This document shows positions 35,814-47,347 of a stretch of DNA of 64,000 bases, one piece after another. Source of the DNA: Malurus cyaneus samueli (Eukaryota; Chordata; Aves; Passeriformes; Maluridae); contig CM019237.1 of assembly GCA_009741485.1 (NCBI GenBank), forward strand, positions 46,236,982 to 46,300,981, in the 5' to 3' direction. Below the pieces are notes generated by a model, which saw nothing but the letters and a program-made list of their open reading frames with translations, made no database searches and had not been told where the DNA came from. Every line of letters begins with the position of its first letter. Positions within the stretch are counted from its first letter, which is position 1. The position numbers were made by a program, and so were the translations under genes.

Positions 35814-38800
35814 AAAAAACAAACAAACAAAAAAAAGAAGATCCATTTAAATCACCACTGAACCAAATGAAGACACCCATCAACAATTTCACTTTTTAGT
35901 TCTGGTACAAGTATTAATTTTAAATATGATATTAATTTTAAAATATGATGAGCATTGTTGCAGTGTTTTCTTCACCAGTGAGCCACATAAAGATTTAGGA
36001 CACCACAATACCTCTCTGATGACAAATAAGCAATCTGCTGTCACAATGAAACAGACATTACTTATCTTCTTAGCTTCTTCATGAGCAAATGGCTTAAATT
36101 ACTATTTCTGGCTTAGTATTAGTCTCTGAAAGTCTTACTATAAGGAGGCAGAATTCTTTGCTGTGCAATGCATGAAGTTCGAAGTCACACAGACCTGTCG
36201 GGCAGCCAGAGGCAGAAGATCTTAAACAAATTCTGTTTCTTGAAAGGTATCAAGCAAATGAGCCTGGGCAGATGTTTCTCTTTGCACAGTTTGCCATGTT
36301 TTGAAGAACATGAATCTGAAGCCTTCAGATCCACCTACCACACAGCCCACAGTCTTGCATGAAGCAATCACTCAAATCTAGTTTTTATAAGGGTGGTAAA
36401 CCAGCCCTGATAAAAAGTATAGGTATTAAGGGCCTGGAGTGGCTGCCAGAAAGGAGGAGAAGGGCAAGCAGGTTCATTCTGCACTCCATGTGCTCTAGGC
36501 CTTCTGAAAAAGGGTGATGAAGAGATGTGTGTGGGAAGAAAAGTGCCTTAGCTGAGGACTGAGCTTCAGCTGTGGATGGACTTCATCTCTCCAATCTCAT
36601 GCCTCACAGGCAAAATCCAAAATTATGACAGTACAGTTGTAACTGTTAGAAGGGATCCCCAAGGGTCGCAGCTACTGAGACCCTTCCCCTGACTAGAGTG
36701 GGACCTAATACCTAATAGTCTTGACAGAAATTTTTCTAACCTCCTATTTTTCACTTTTTTTGCAAGCTTGACTGACTTTTGGAGTAATTCTTCTTTTGTG
36801 CAATTAACTTGCACAATAGGTTGTTTTTACTTGTCCTCAGCTCCCCTAACTTAGTGACAGGCAATTGCAATTCCTGTTGGTGAGAATCTATCAACAGCCA
36901 AAAATCTCTAATTGCTGGCGGCAACAGTTCCACTTCTAACTACTGGCTGCATGTGTAAAAATCCATTCCCCCACTGTGGAGAGACTGGATAGCTGCCAGA
37001 TATTAACAGCCACACTAACTGTTCCCATTCATCATGAGCATTTTGTGACCTCCTTTTCACCTTTCCCTTCTTCAGGGGTCATAGCCCAGTTTAAGAACCC
37101 TTTTTAAAAACAGCCGATGATACCAACTCCCCAGTCTCTGCAGGTGGCCTATTTTTCACTCTCACAGGCAGGAGAAAGTTTTATCCATAAAATTCATCCT
37201 GAATATGCACCTATGTTGCAATTTAAATACACCACTCTTTTTCCTGTCAATCATGAGCCTAAGAAATAGTTCCCTCCCTTTTTGTACATGTCTTTTACAG
37301 TATCTTAAGTCTATTATTACATCAGTAGGTAATAAAAAAAGAAAACCCTATCAAAATATTCAAGAATCCTTCATCTTCATTTTCATGCATAAAATAGAGA
37401 AAAGGTTAATGAAAGACATTTTACTTTTAATTGCAATTGTTTTGCTTGGAAAGCAACCATGAGTTTCAGAAACAACAGAGAAGTCCTCATGTGCAAATTA
37501 ATCCACTCCAAATACCAATGTGCTAACTTAAGCAGCATACTTTTTAAGAGAGCTTCCGAGTTTCTGGTGTTGTTTTATGTGATGAGAGTTCCTCAGTGTC
37601 ACTGTGGCTGCATCCAGCCTGTCCTAGGGCAAACCACAGAGGCTTTAGGAGACTTAAAAGGGAATAAACAGACTCCAATTTGCAGCACATGAGTAGTAAT
37701 ATTACAGAATCTTTTGCCACCTTCATCCATTTCAATGCACAAAAATCATACTAGAGATGCTTATAAAAGAGATGGGAAGTGCCACAAGACAGCAAAGCTC
37801 CATGTCCTTTATTGTCCCTACCGTTTCAAAAGTCAAGACTGGAAACGTTCCACCCCATCAGATAATAATTTGGATGTAGGTCATGACCAGATTTTGCATA
37901 TGTGTTCATACGAGAAGAATCTATCTCAATATTCAACAAAAAGAAGTACTGAAACAAAAAACATTTCAAATTACTTGAATATCGCTGAATTGAAACCATC
38001 AGTTTCTCATAACACGTGAGTCTGTATATGATTAACACCTCAGTATAATCTGAAAACAACTGTGGGAAAAAACCACGAAATAATTAAGTAGTGAAGTTTT
38101 CTGAAGATTATTTGAGAGATATATATCTTGATATATACAGGGTCAATGAAAACTGTAAAAATCAAAGTTTTGCCTGTTCGCCATACTCGAGGGAATTTAA
38201 ACTATCTTTGTTCTGACATTAGGACTGCCTTGGTATAAAAGATGATACTAAAATTGCTCCTTCTTGAAGTCTTGGTACTGCTTTGGGTTGCAGACTATAT
38301 GGTTTTTAAGTGAATGTTTTGAAATACAGAACTTGGTGCGTAAGTATCCTGGGGGCTTGAAACGCAGAATTACTTATGGTCTTGTGAATAGCCAAAAAAA
38401 TCTCATTTTAAGGTCACTTAATAAAGTCCATCTCAGCACTGAAGAAGTCGAGGAAGCAGTGAATCTCAGCTGGTTAGTGTAATTATCTACCAGGACTTGT
38501 CCAGATTGTTTGCAGTGGAATATTGCTTATATTAGAAATACACAGATAATTGGCATGTTGGTTGGTCACTACAGAAAATACAGGTCCCCAGCATTTGCTG
38601 AGGTAATTTTTCTACCCTAAATCTCGTTATACACTTTAAATAAAATAAAAAAAAAAATACTTTTCTGTGAAACCAATTAGATAACTTATATAGCAATTCT
38701 TGTTTGCTTTACATTAGTAATGGTGATGGTATGTCCAAGATCACTCTCCTGCTGCTTGTAGGTAGCTCAGCCCTTCCACTCCAATGGGCTGACCACCTCC

Positions 38801-39619
38801 ATGGCCAAATGTTGCTAAAAGCATAACCAGGGCTCCATCTTTTTTCCCATTTGAGACCCTGACATGAATATACCTACAAATGTGCTTAACAGAATGATAT
38901 ATAATGGCTTTATTATACATACAAATGCTATTTGGGAGGCAACTGGTGCTATGGTATAGTCATGCATTTTTAAGCAGTGAAATTTAACAGGATTACAGAG
39001 CAGCATATGCATTGTTACAGGAGATATTAAGAATTCTCCCTCTGGTTTTAGATCAGCTTAAATATGCAAAATCTTTTCTCCCCCTCATGTTCTATTTTGC
39101 AGAAGAAAAATCAAAATGACTTGGTAACTCAGAATCTCTTGAAGAATAAAAGAAAAAAAGGTGGATATACAAATATTTTTAACCCAAATATAGTAGAACT
39201 ACCTATTCTGAAAATTGGATGCTGAGAAATTCTGAGCAGGAGTCCATGCACAATCCCAGTGGGTCCACAAGCCACTTCAGATCAAGAAGCCGAGAAAAGA
39301 TGGGACTCAAAAACAAGATAACTCCTCTAACTTTCTGAAGGTAGATGTCTTGGTTTGAAAGGCAGGTGCTTGCCAATGAAGGCAGGGATCCCCCTTGGAG
39401 TGGTAGATGTGACCCTACTTCCCTCCAGATTATTACGGCTTTGAAAATCACAGGCTTTCAGGCAAGAATATGGGTAAAAGGGAATTACAGTTTTTACTAA
39501 TATGTATAACAAGGTGAAACAAGTAACAACAGCAATAGCAACAACCCACCCAGCCACAAACCCAGTGACAGCCTCACACAGAGATACACCCCCTCCCCTT
39601 TGGTGCAGTTACAGTCCCA

Positions 39620-39698
39620 GTCGGCAGGGGCGCTGTTGGCTTCCAGCGGCAGGCAGGGCGGGTGCGATGATTCCCCGCGGCTGCAGGGGGCGCTGTGG
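39620..39698 (+). promoter_or_regulatory. Two CTCF-like core motifs in LTR
   Basis: GGCAGGGGCGCTG (about 39623-39635) and TGCAGGGGGCGCTG (about 39682-39695) both resemble the AGGGGGCGC core of the CTCF site. They are in the same orientation, about 60 bp apart. The flanking bases only partly fit the full consensus, so this is a motif match and not evidence of binding. Confidence 0.4.
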
Positions 39699-40061
39699 CG
39701 CGGGTCCTGGCTGGTTTAGATCTCCCAGTGGCCAATGGTGGACACAAACTGGCAGAGGTGGATGGAGAAAAGTTCCTCTGCAAACTCACAGCGGAAATGC
39801 CGATCTCGGTGCTCCTCTGGACAGCAAGAAACCCCAGAATGGCCGATGAGCAAGAGCAAGCAGAATCCTGTGGCTGCAGACGGGATGCAGCAGAACTCGA
39901 CCACTGCAGCTGGAATCTCAGGGGTCCCGCAAGGCACAGGGACAGAAGAACATCACAAACAGGAACAACGAGTGGAGATGCTGGGCTCTGAGCAGAGAGG
40001 CAGCTCTCCCCAGCAGGCAGCAGGTACCATCCTCCCCGGCAGCAGGGCAGGAAGTGAAGCT

Positions 40062-40103
40062 CCCCTGCCCCCCACCCCACCCACCCCCCCCCCCCACCCT
40101 CCC
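40062..40103. repeat. C-rich tract (G-quadruplex motif on minus strand)
   Basis: About 42 bases of C-runs broken by single A or TG. On the minus strand, which is the ANO4 sense strand, it forms at least five closely spaced runs of three or more G. Confidence 0.85.
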
Positions 40104-42139
40104 GAGCCCAACTCCGTGAGAACTTCCCTCTCTCCAAAGAGAGAAAAAACTGCCAGCAGGAGAGTGCCAGGGAACCCTTGGTGGGGTGTAGGTTCTTTTT
40201 CCAATGCCGCCATCAAAAGGATGACCTGGCAATCAGTGCATCCCAGCAACAAAATGGGAAAGAAAAATTCCCCAAGAAAGGAAACAAAAGGAGAAACCTT
40301 AACCCACAACAGTGGATGCTGAAACTGAAGTGCCTAAAGAGAAGAACTTTCATTAAAAAATGGAACCTGACTTTGCTGTTGTGAAAGAAGATGGAAGCAT
40401 GCTCAGAGATCATGTTTCTGTTCATTAATCGTCATTTTAATAACGAAAGTCACACCAAACCATCAAATACACTCTCACTTTGGATAATATTAGCTGAAGA
40501 TCAATATTCCAAAGCTTATCTTAGCAAGAAAAATTATTTGGTTTCTCAAAGCATCATTAGCCTCTTTGAAATTATCATTCAGTGCTAACAACTGGGAATA
40601 AAAGTAACAGCGACTGTTCAGAGTAACTACCCTAGAAAGAATATTTAAGCACGTTTCTCTTAATCAGATGTTAGTCACAACAGACTGCAGGTGACAACAC
40701 TCCCCTGGACACACAAAAAGCCTGGCAACGTGTGTTGAACAGTCACAGAAATCCTTTTGTCTTTCCTGAAAGAGACATAGCTAAAGGACATAGAGATAAA
40801 CTTCCCAACAGCAACTGTGTCTGGTCTGGATAAAGGAAAAACACTATCTCCAAGGCTGTAAAATCTGCATCCTTCTCAAATGGCTAGTGAATAATCTAAA
40901 AATCAAAATGTTAATTCTTGAAACATTCCCAACTTGAGATGCTCATCCATGTTTACCCATCCTGTCTATTCATCTTCTGAAAGGCTATATAATGCTTTTC
41001 AACATCTCCAGTCTGCCTCCCAGCTGCCCCCAGGCCTTCATCTGGGCTATGTTTGTGTGGAGAAGGGAAAAAACAAAACCTCATATTAAGATTTCCTGAT
41101 GGGAAAAGCTGTTTAAATTAGAAAACATAGAATTCATCCTAAACCTGTAGCTTAAGTAATAAGTTGATTCGATTTCAAGTTATTATCCCCACCATCATAT
41201 TAACCTGAGTGTTTTCCTTCCACCCCCAAAATAATTACCACCACTAAGCATTCTGATTATACCACTCTGTGGTTCCTTATGCACATGGCAAAAATCAAGC
41301 AGAGTCTGGGTTTTTACACATTCTTATTCATCTTCTATCTCTCTAAAATGTAAGCTGCTATTTCTCACATTAGAAAATTGCTACACCAAACATCCAGTTT
41401 AAAATCCAACTGGAAAATAAGGCAGCCAGGAAGCCATGCCTTGCATTTTGATTCTCGGCCTGCAGAAGAGTTTTCAAACTATTATGAAAAATTCACACTG
41501 AAATTTCAGATTCTTTCATTTTGGGTAGAGGGGTGACTTCCACTGTTATTAACAGAAGCACTTCTTCTAGCACAAGCCTCGGGGTCCTTCTGCAGTTGGA
41601 TTTAAGAAAGGTGAACAAATTAAATCTTAGTCCACAGCCCATTACATATGAAAAGAGATTGTTTTATGCAGCATCTAAGACACACAAACCTTCACTTGTG
41701 ATAACCTCATGACATCTCCCAAAAATAACCAGCTGCAAAAACGTGAATGCACCTCAACACTTTGGAACAACTAAGACTTCAAATCCAGTCCTTAATCCCC
41801 AACTGCAGCATTTTTATGACATTAATAGTTCACAGTTACACAGGAGTGCAAAAATGGATTAGAATAACAGGAATCTTACTATTTCTGATTATGTCTGCAC
41901 AGAAAATGAACACTGCTGGAATCCTTTGGCACATAGCCATTCAAATGTTTCTATGACTTCTCTGATAATAAAAGATTTCTTACTAGCCTTCAATAATCCA
42001 TTGAACTTCCTGAGAGATTTTAATCACAGATACTTATCATTCAGTTCATCACTTTGTATGTACCTTCAGTTATAATTTCAATGCATCTCAATTGAATCTT
42101 CTACTGTAAAAACAATTTTGCATCCAAGGAATAACTTAC

Positions 42140-42250
42140 TTTCTTGTATCGCATTAAGAATTTCTGAAAAGTCCACATCTGTCTTCTGTATGTCTGGTTT
42201 TATCCATATTTGCGTTTCCAGCTGGTTAACCTGCAAATCCTCTCTTCCTT
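42140..42250 (-). CDS. ANO4: ANO4 coding exon (second in window)
   Basis: Exon of 111 bp completing codon 24, encoding residues 25-60 and the first base of codon 61. The translation reads EGREDLQVNQLETQIWIKPD, then IQKTDVDFSEILNAIQE. The last part matches ANO4's SDVDFSEILNAIQE as I remember it. The first half is less conserved. The acceptor is TTTCTTCAG just above 42250. The donor is GAAA|GTAAGT at 42139, a perfect consensus. The region is cytoplasmic with no recognised domain. Phases (in 1, out 1) join to both neighbours without a shift. Confidence 0.95.
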
Positions 42251-45200
42251 CTGAAGAAATTGAAAAGATTGGTGGGGTTTGTGACAGTGCAGTAGAAAAT
42301 CCAGCCAAGGGGCTTCAGGGGAGGAAACATACACATTGAATGAAGGTATTTCCATTTTCCCTCCTTAGCAGAACCAAGTTTTCTTAAAACCAAGGAGCTT
42401 CAGAGAGAGCATGGACTGGTTTCAAGCTAAATAGAATGAAACAACAACATTCTCTGCTGTCAGTTATGATGCAGATTCACCACTGGGAGGCCCCTCGTTT
42501 AGATGACCATATTACTGCCATGCCATGAGCATCAACTCACCATATCATCTACAAAACTAACTCCCAAAAGTGAAAGCAAACAGGAGATGTTGTTACAGAT
42601 GACAGAGGAACAAACAGACTAAAAGAAAACACACTAACACACAAAGGAAGTTGCAGGACAGAACACAACGATTAGGACAAAAAGAGCATGGACAGTGTGT
42701 TTCAGACACGTGGGCACTGTAAATTCTCATGTGCCAAGCTGACGGTGTGACACAGTCTAGGAAGAAGTCCAGCACTGCAGTCCATTTCAAAAAGATTCAC
42801 ATTGGTGTGTAATGGTTGCTGTTTAAAAACACTGTGGAATAAAAACTTGTTCTGGTGGGTGATAGTTTCAAATCTATTTACACACAAAAATAGGCACAAG
42901 ATTTGCCCATTTCAGTGTTCCTTTAACATGAACAAAGAAAGCAGAATGTCTTGAGAAGAGAAACTTTCCATGCAGAGAAAGGTGGCTGCATGTCAAGAGT
43001 AGACCGAAAACTGGCAAACAGGCTTAAAATGCTGGCTACAGGGTATTTGGATACAGTCAGAGAGAAAGAAGGAACTACTGGGAATACATCTGATTTTGAA
43101 GATTAGCAGGAAAACCTTTCACAATGGCATCTGCTAGAAATGATGTTCATGAGTAACTAATGCATAGAGTTAGCAGAGACCTTCAGTAGTCGAGAAGATA
43201 TTTGGCAAACGACTTCATGAAAAAAAGGCCAAGGTGCAAGAACAAACGTTCAGGAAATTTATATCATTACTGCGCTTTGCTAGATGCTATCACTCGTGCT
43301 TTAGATAGAAGCATTTTCTTTCCATCTATAGTCTGCCTTTAGCAAGCTGTTCTTATTTTGAATTCTGTCCTAGCTCACTTCTCCTTCACGAATGACATGT
43401 CACTACTGCCTTGATGGGAGTTACAAACAATATTCCTGGCCACAAAATTACTCAAAACTATTTTAAAAGTCCTTCTTCACTGCTTGTAAATACAGATCTC
43501 AAAAAGATTGCACTTTGACCAGCTACATATTTTTTATTTTTCAGTGTTAAAATATTATCAATTCAAATTGTCTCATGCTTGCTTCAGCATATTCTTTTGT
43601 TCCACAGCAAAGATTCACTGTTAACATTAGAGACAATTCCCCTCGTAGATTCCTGCAAAGGGACCTGTCATGGCAGCAGCAGGAGTCAGCATTTAATGAT
43701 GTAGAACAAAGAGAATTTCTTAAGTGAGACAACTGATTACTTATACAATAGCAGCCAAGGGAAATCTGCAGATGGCCTCAGAGATGAGAGGCTAAGATAT
43801 GCCCCAAAAGAGATTTCTAAGGCCCAAGAAAAAATACTCCACCTGCTGAAAAATACATACAAACAATATGATGGAGCTAGAAAAGTAATCAATGGACACC
43901 CGTTCAGCAGCTTTGCAAGCGATATCACTCGTTTCTTCTTAAATACTCAGCTACCAATTTTTGCATATATCACTACATACTTGCATCCTCGCATCCAACA
44001 GACTTTGTTCTGCATTTCAACCCTAGTTAGAGCAAATTAATGACAATACTGAAAAATAAAACATGCCATTTCTTCCTCCAAACATTCCATCCTTGCTACA
44101 CTCAAACTGCTATTCCTCGGAACAGATGAAGGTAGCAGGATCCCTGCAGCATCTCCAGAAGATCTGAACTAATTTGGGCCAGGCAGAAAGGAAGTGGAAA
44201 TCGGCTCTGGAGGTCCCAAAGTACTGATATCTGATGGACTATGTAACCACAGACCTGTCAATTAAATTAAACTCCTGAAGAACCTACACAGCCGATTTCA
44301 AAGCCACTCTTTAATTAACGAAAAACACTGCCTAGGAAGTGGTCAGAAAATGACCAGCCTAAACATCACTGTTACTTCAAACAGTGAGGTCAGGACAATT
44401 TTGCTGTATTCAAATTTCCTCTCCTGTATTTGATCCTCTTGCAGTACAGGGAGTTTTAGCAACCCACAGAAATGACAGTGCTCTGTACTCATCTGATTCA
44501 CAGCAGCCTTAATATCTGGCCTCACTGCACAAGTATCAGATTAACAGCATCCAATCTGATTTCAGTCAAAATTGAAGGCATAATATTCCACCCATCATTT
44601 GTGACATACAAATAGCTAATACATAGCTAATCACAAACTCACCTTCACCAACATGAGGAAAAAAAGTATCTACCAACAGCACAGCTTTTAAATAAGGGAT
44701 TGCAGGAATGCTTTATTCTCCCATGACCTTAAGGAGAATTAGGGCATTTGGGCTTCTATCCTCCTCTGTCTCTGTCAGCATCCACTTTTCAGGAGGAACT
44801 ACGGCATAATTTTAGCTGAGATAAACACCCCCTATGTGATGGGCTGTGTACTGGCCAAATTAATGATTTCTGGCTCGTTGTCAGACAGAGGTTTTAAACT
44901 AGAGGCTTGTTGGAAAAAGCCACAGTGACCTCATCCATGTTCCAGAGATTTATTTTTTTAATCTTACCACATATCTCCAATACCTGATGTCATTGTTGCT
45001 GTTGACTGATCACTAACCTGGCTTTAGCACTTCCTTCTTGCTCGAGCAGCTGCTGATTTATGCTTTATCAATGACATGTCCCAGCAAGTAAAATCTAAGC
45101 AATATTGCCTGAGAAGATGAGAAAGACTCACTTTCCACAGAAGTGTGAGAAATAAACACAAATAAAAGTGAAATAAACATTAGATTTTTTAAAAAATTTA

Positions 45201-47328
45201 TGTTATTTATTTAAAAGATCAGTCTGAGATTTTTCTCAGATTACTGAGACTTTCTAGTTAAACTGAAGTAATATTTTAAATTACCTCATGGCACTTGCTC
45301 TTATTTACTCACTGATGCATAAAGTTGTGCATAAAATAAATTTTCACTATTTTTTTTTTCTCCTGAAGGGTCCTAACTAATTATGTTAGGAAAACAAATG
45401 AGATTTTAAAAACTACTTTAATTTTTAGAGGCTAAAGGAGTTTGCTTATTCTAAGTCAGAATTTTAACAAACTTCTAAATACTAAAATGATCAAATGTAT
45501 TAGAGAAGTGATTTATGTACCAATGTAGTTCATATGGTACTAATGTTAAAGAAGATCATTCTAACTTGCAGTGAAAGAGAGATTTTGCCATGTGTATGGA
45601 TGCTCCTATCACAGGGCCATCTACCTCTAACAGTGCAATATTTAGTAAAAACAAATACAGTTCAAACATGAGCAGAGTGTTTTGCTACACCTGCATGTAA
45701 TACCTGCAGAGAAGTTGCTCCTTCTTACCAAACCCTCTTCTTTAAAGCAAACAGAAAACTGCAGTACATGGTGCCCTTTTCACTCTAGGCAAACCCAAGT
45801 GAACAGGGGATAAAGAATCATCCCTTCAGGTACATTTTCTACTGGCTTCTCACTTGGAGTTCTCAGCAGGTCGTCTGCATCAAAAGCAGAGTTTCAAATG
45901 GAAATTAAGCATTACCTGTACATGTTAGTCAGGGCTATGCATATGAGTGTGTACAGCACAGCTTTACTGCTCTCAGTTCTGGCCCTACTCGTTTCTGTGA
46001 CAGAAGAGAAACAAAATGAGCAACACAGTTGGTCTTCCCAGGATCTGTCCCATGACTGCACTGGACAGCACATTGCAACAGATGAAAAACATTTTGACTC
46101 AATTATTGCTTCAGAAAAAAACCCAAGCTGTTCTATGAGTCATATAATGTATGCAAATACATATTAATATACACATGTCTTCCTAGCAAGATAAAGTTGG
46201 CCTGAAAGCAGTGGCTCAGAGATAGATAATTATTTCATTAAGAGACAGGCTGATGCGTATAATAACAAGCCTTCTAGAGAGAGCTGCTTTTGCCACATTG
46301 CTCAGAGAGAATCTCTGCGTGTTTTCAGTATTGTGATATTCTTTCTGCCTGAGCATTTTTCTCTCCTGCAGTGTAAGGTGAATGTCAGAGTGTTAATGTA
46401 CGCATCAATTGTACTTCAGTGATTATATTAGTTATATTTTAACTTATCAAAAGCATTTAATGTTTTGTTGCTGCCCTTAAATTTCTTATATACAATAGTG
46501 CAGAGTTTCACAATGCAAAAATATCATTGCTAATAATGTTCTTAGTGCAGGATGCAGAAACATGCCTTGAGCTGCCCCTTCTCTGCACAGAAGGAAAAGG
46601 CTTTGTTTTCAACCTGTAACTTTGGCTGACCAGCCCAGTGCTAGACTCCTTTCTGGAAAAGACTGCTACCCAGAAACTTTCCTTCCTTGATCCTTGCCAG
46701 CAGCACTAAGCATCTTCTATCTTACAGCTTCAACACAATTTCAAATTTCTACAGAGGAAGAGGGGTGTGTGCGGTGAGCTCCCTTTTCCCTTCTTTTTGA
46801 TTCTTGTTTCCAGTCCTGTGTTACTTTTAAAGATGGCAGTGGTGCTAAGGACAGGAAAATTTACGTGTTTAATTCTCTGTTTCTGAGAACTTTCTGACAT
46901 TTTTGCATACTTAAGGCAGTGTAACCTCAGAGTAAGACCAGCTGTCTGCTACATCAATCATGTATGTGCAGTGACAAACTGGGAATGTCTTAAAGGCCTT
47001 AGCTTTTCCTAATGTGAGGTACTTACTTTTACCAGTGTAGGTCACAGGATTTTCCTCATCTCGATTCAAACAGTTTTGGAAAAATTATAAGGAATTATTA
47101 ATGATGTACATTGAAAAGCCATTAGAGACTTTTGATTTAAGACAAAGTACTCCATAATAATAGCATTAATACACAACGTTTTTCCAAGACTGAAAACATG
47201 GGGTGCACTGTGGAAGTACTTGCAGGCCTTTGAGAAACTTCTGATCTGGTAGATTGCCATAGATGCCTATAAATACATAAGGACTTTTATGTATTTTGAA
47301 GTTCTTAATTGGTTTACCATCTACCTTT

Positions 47329-47347
47329 AAAAAAAAAAAAAAAAAAA
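47329..47347. repeat. Poly-A run of 19
   Basis: Uninterrupted A-run. I saw no recognisable retroposed gene or repeat directly upstream to make it a poly-A tail. Confidence 0.9.

Larger units (their letters stand above)
39346..40311 (-). mobile_element. Solo LTR of a third family, CpG-rich
   Basis: A 966-bp element from TGTCTTGGTTTGAAAGGCAG to GGAGAAACCTTAACCCACAA plus CA. The bases before it are GTAGA and after it GTGGA, a 5-bp target-site duplication with one mismatch. I assign the minus strand because the family as I remember it reads TGTCTTGGTTTGAAA as the reverse complement of its 3' end. No retroviral genes are present. Its middle (about 39600-39720) is much richer in CpG than the rest of the window, and a long C-run lies at 40062-40103. 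The overlapping open frames on both strands (up to about 195 codons) reflect GC-rich, stop-poor sequence. Confidence 0.8.
35812..42139 (-). other. ANO4: ANO4 intron, 6.3 kb
   Basis: Lies between exons 42140-42250 and 35675-35811. The only element I recognise is the LTR at 39346-40311. The remainder is AT-rich without convincing coding sequence. Confidence 0.85.

Noticed and set aside
39574..40322. Overlapping open frames of 187 and 195 codons on opposite strands
   Set aside because: They lie in a GC-rich, stop-poor LTR. The overlap on both strands and the poly-Pro/poly-Gly run from the C-tract show they are not genes.
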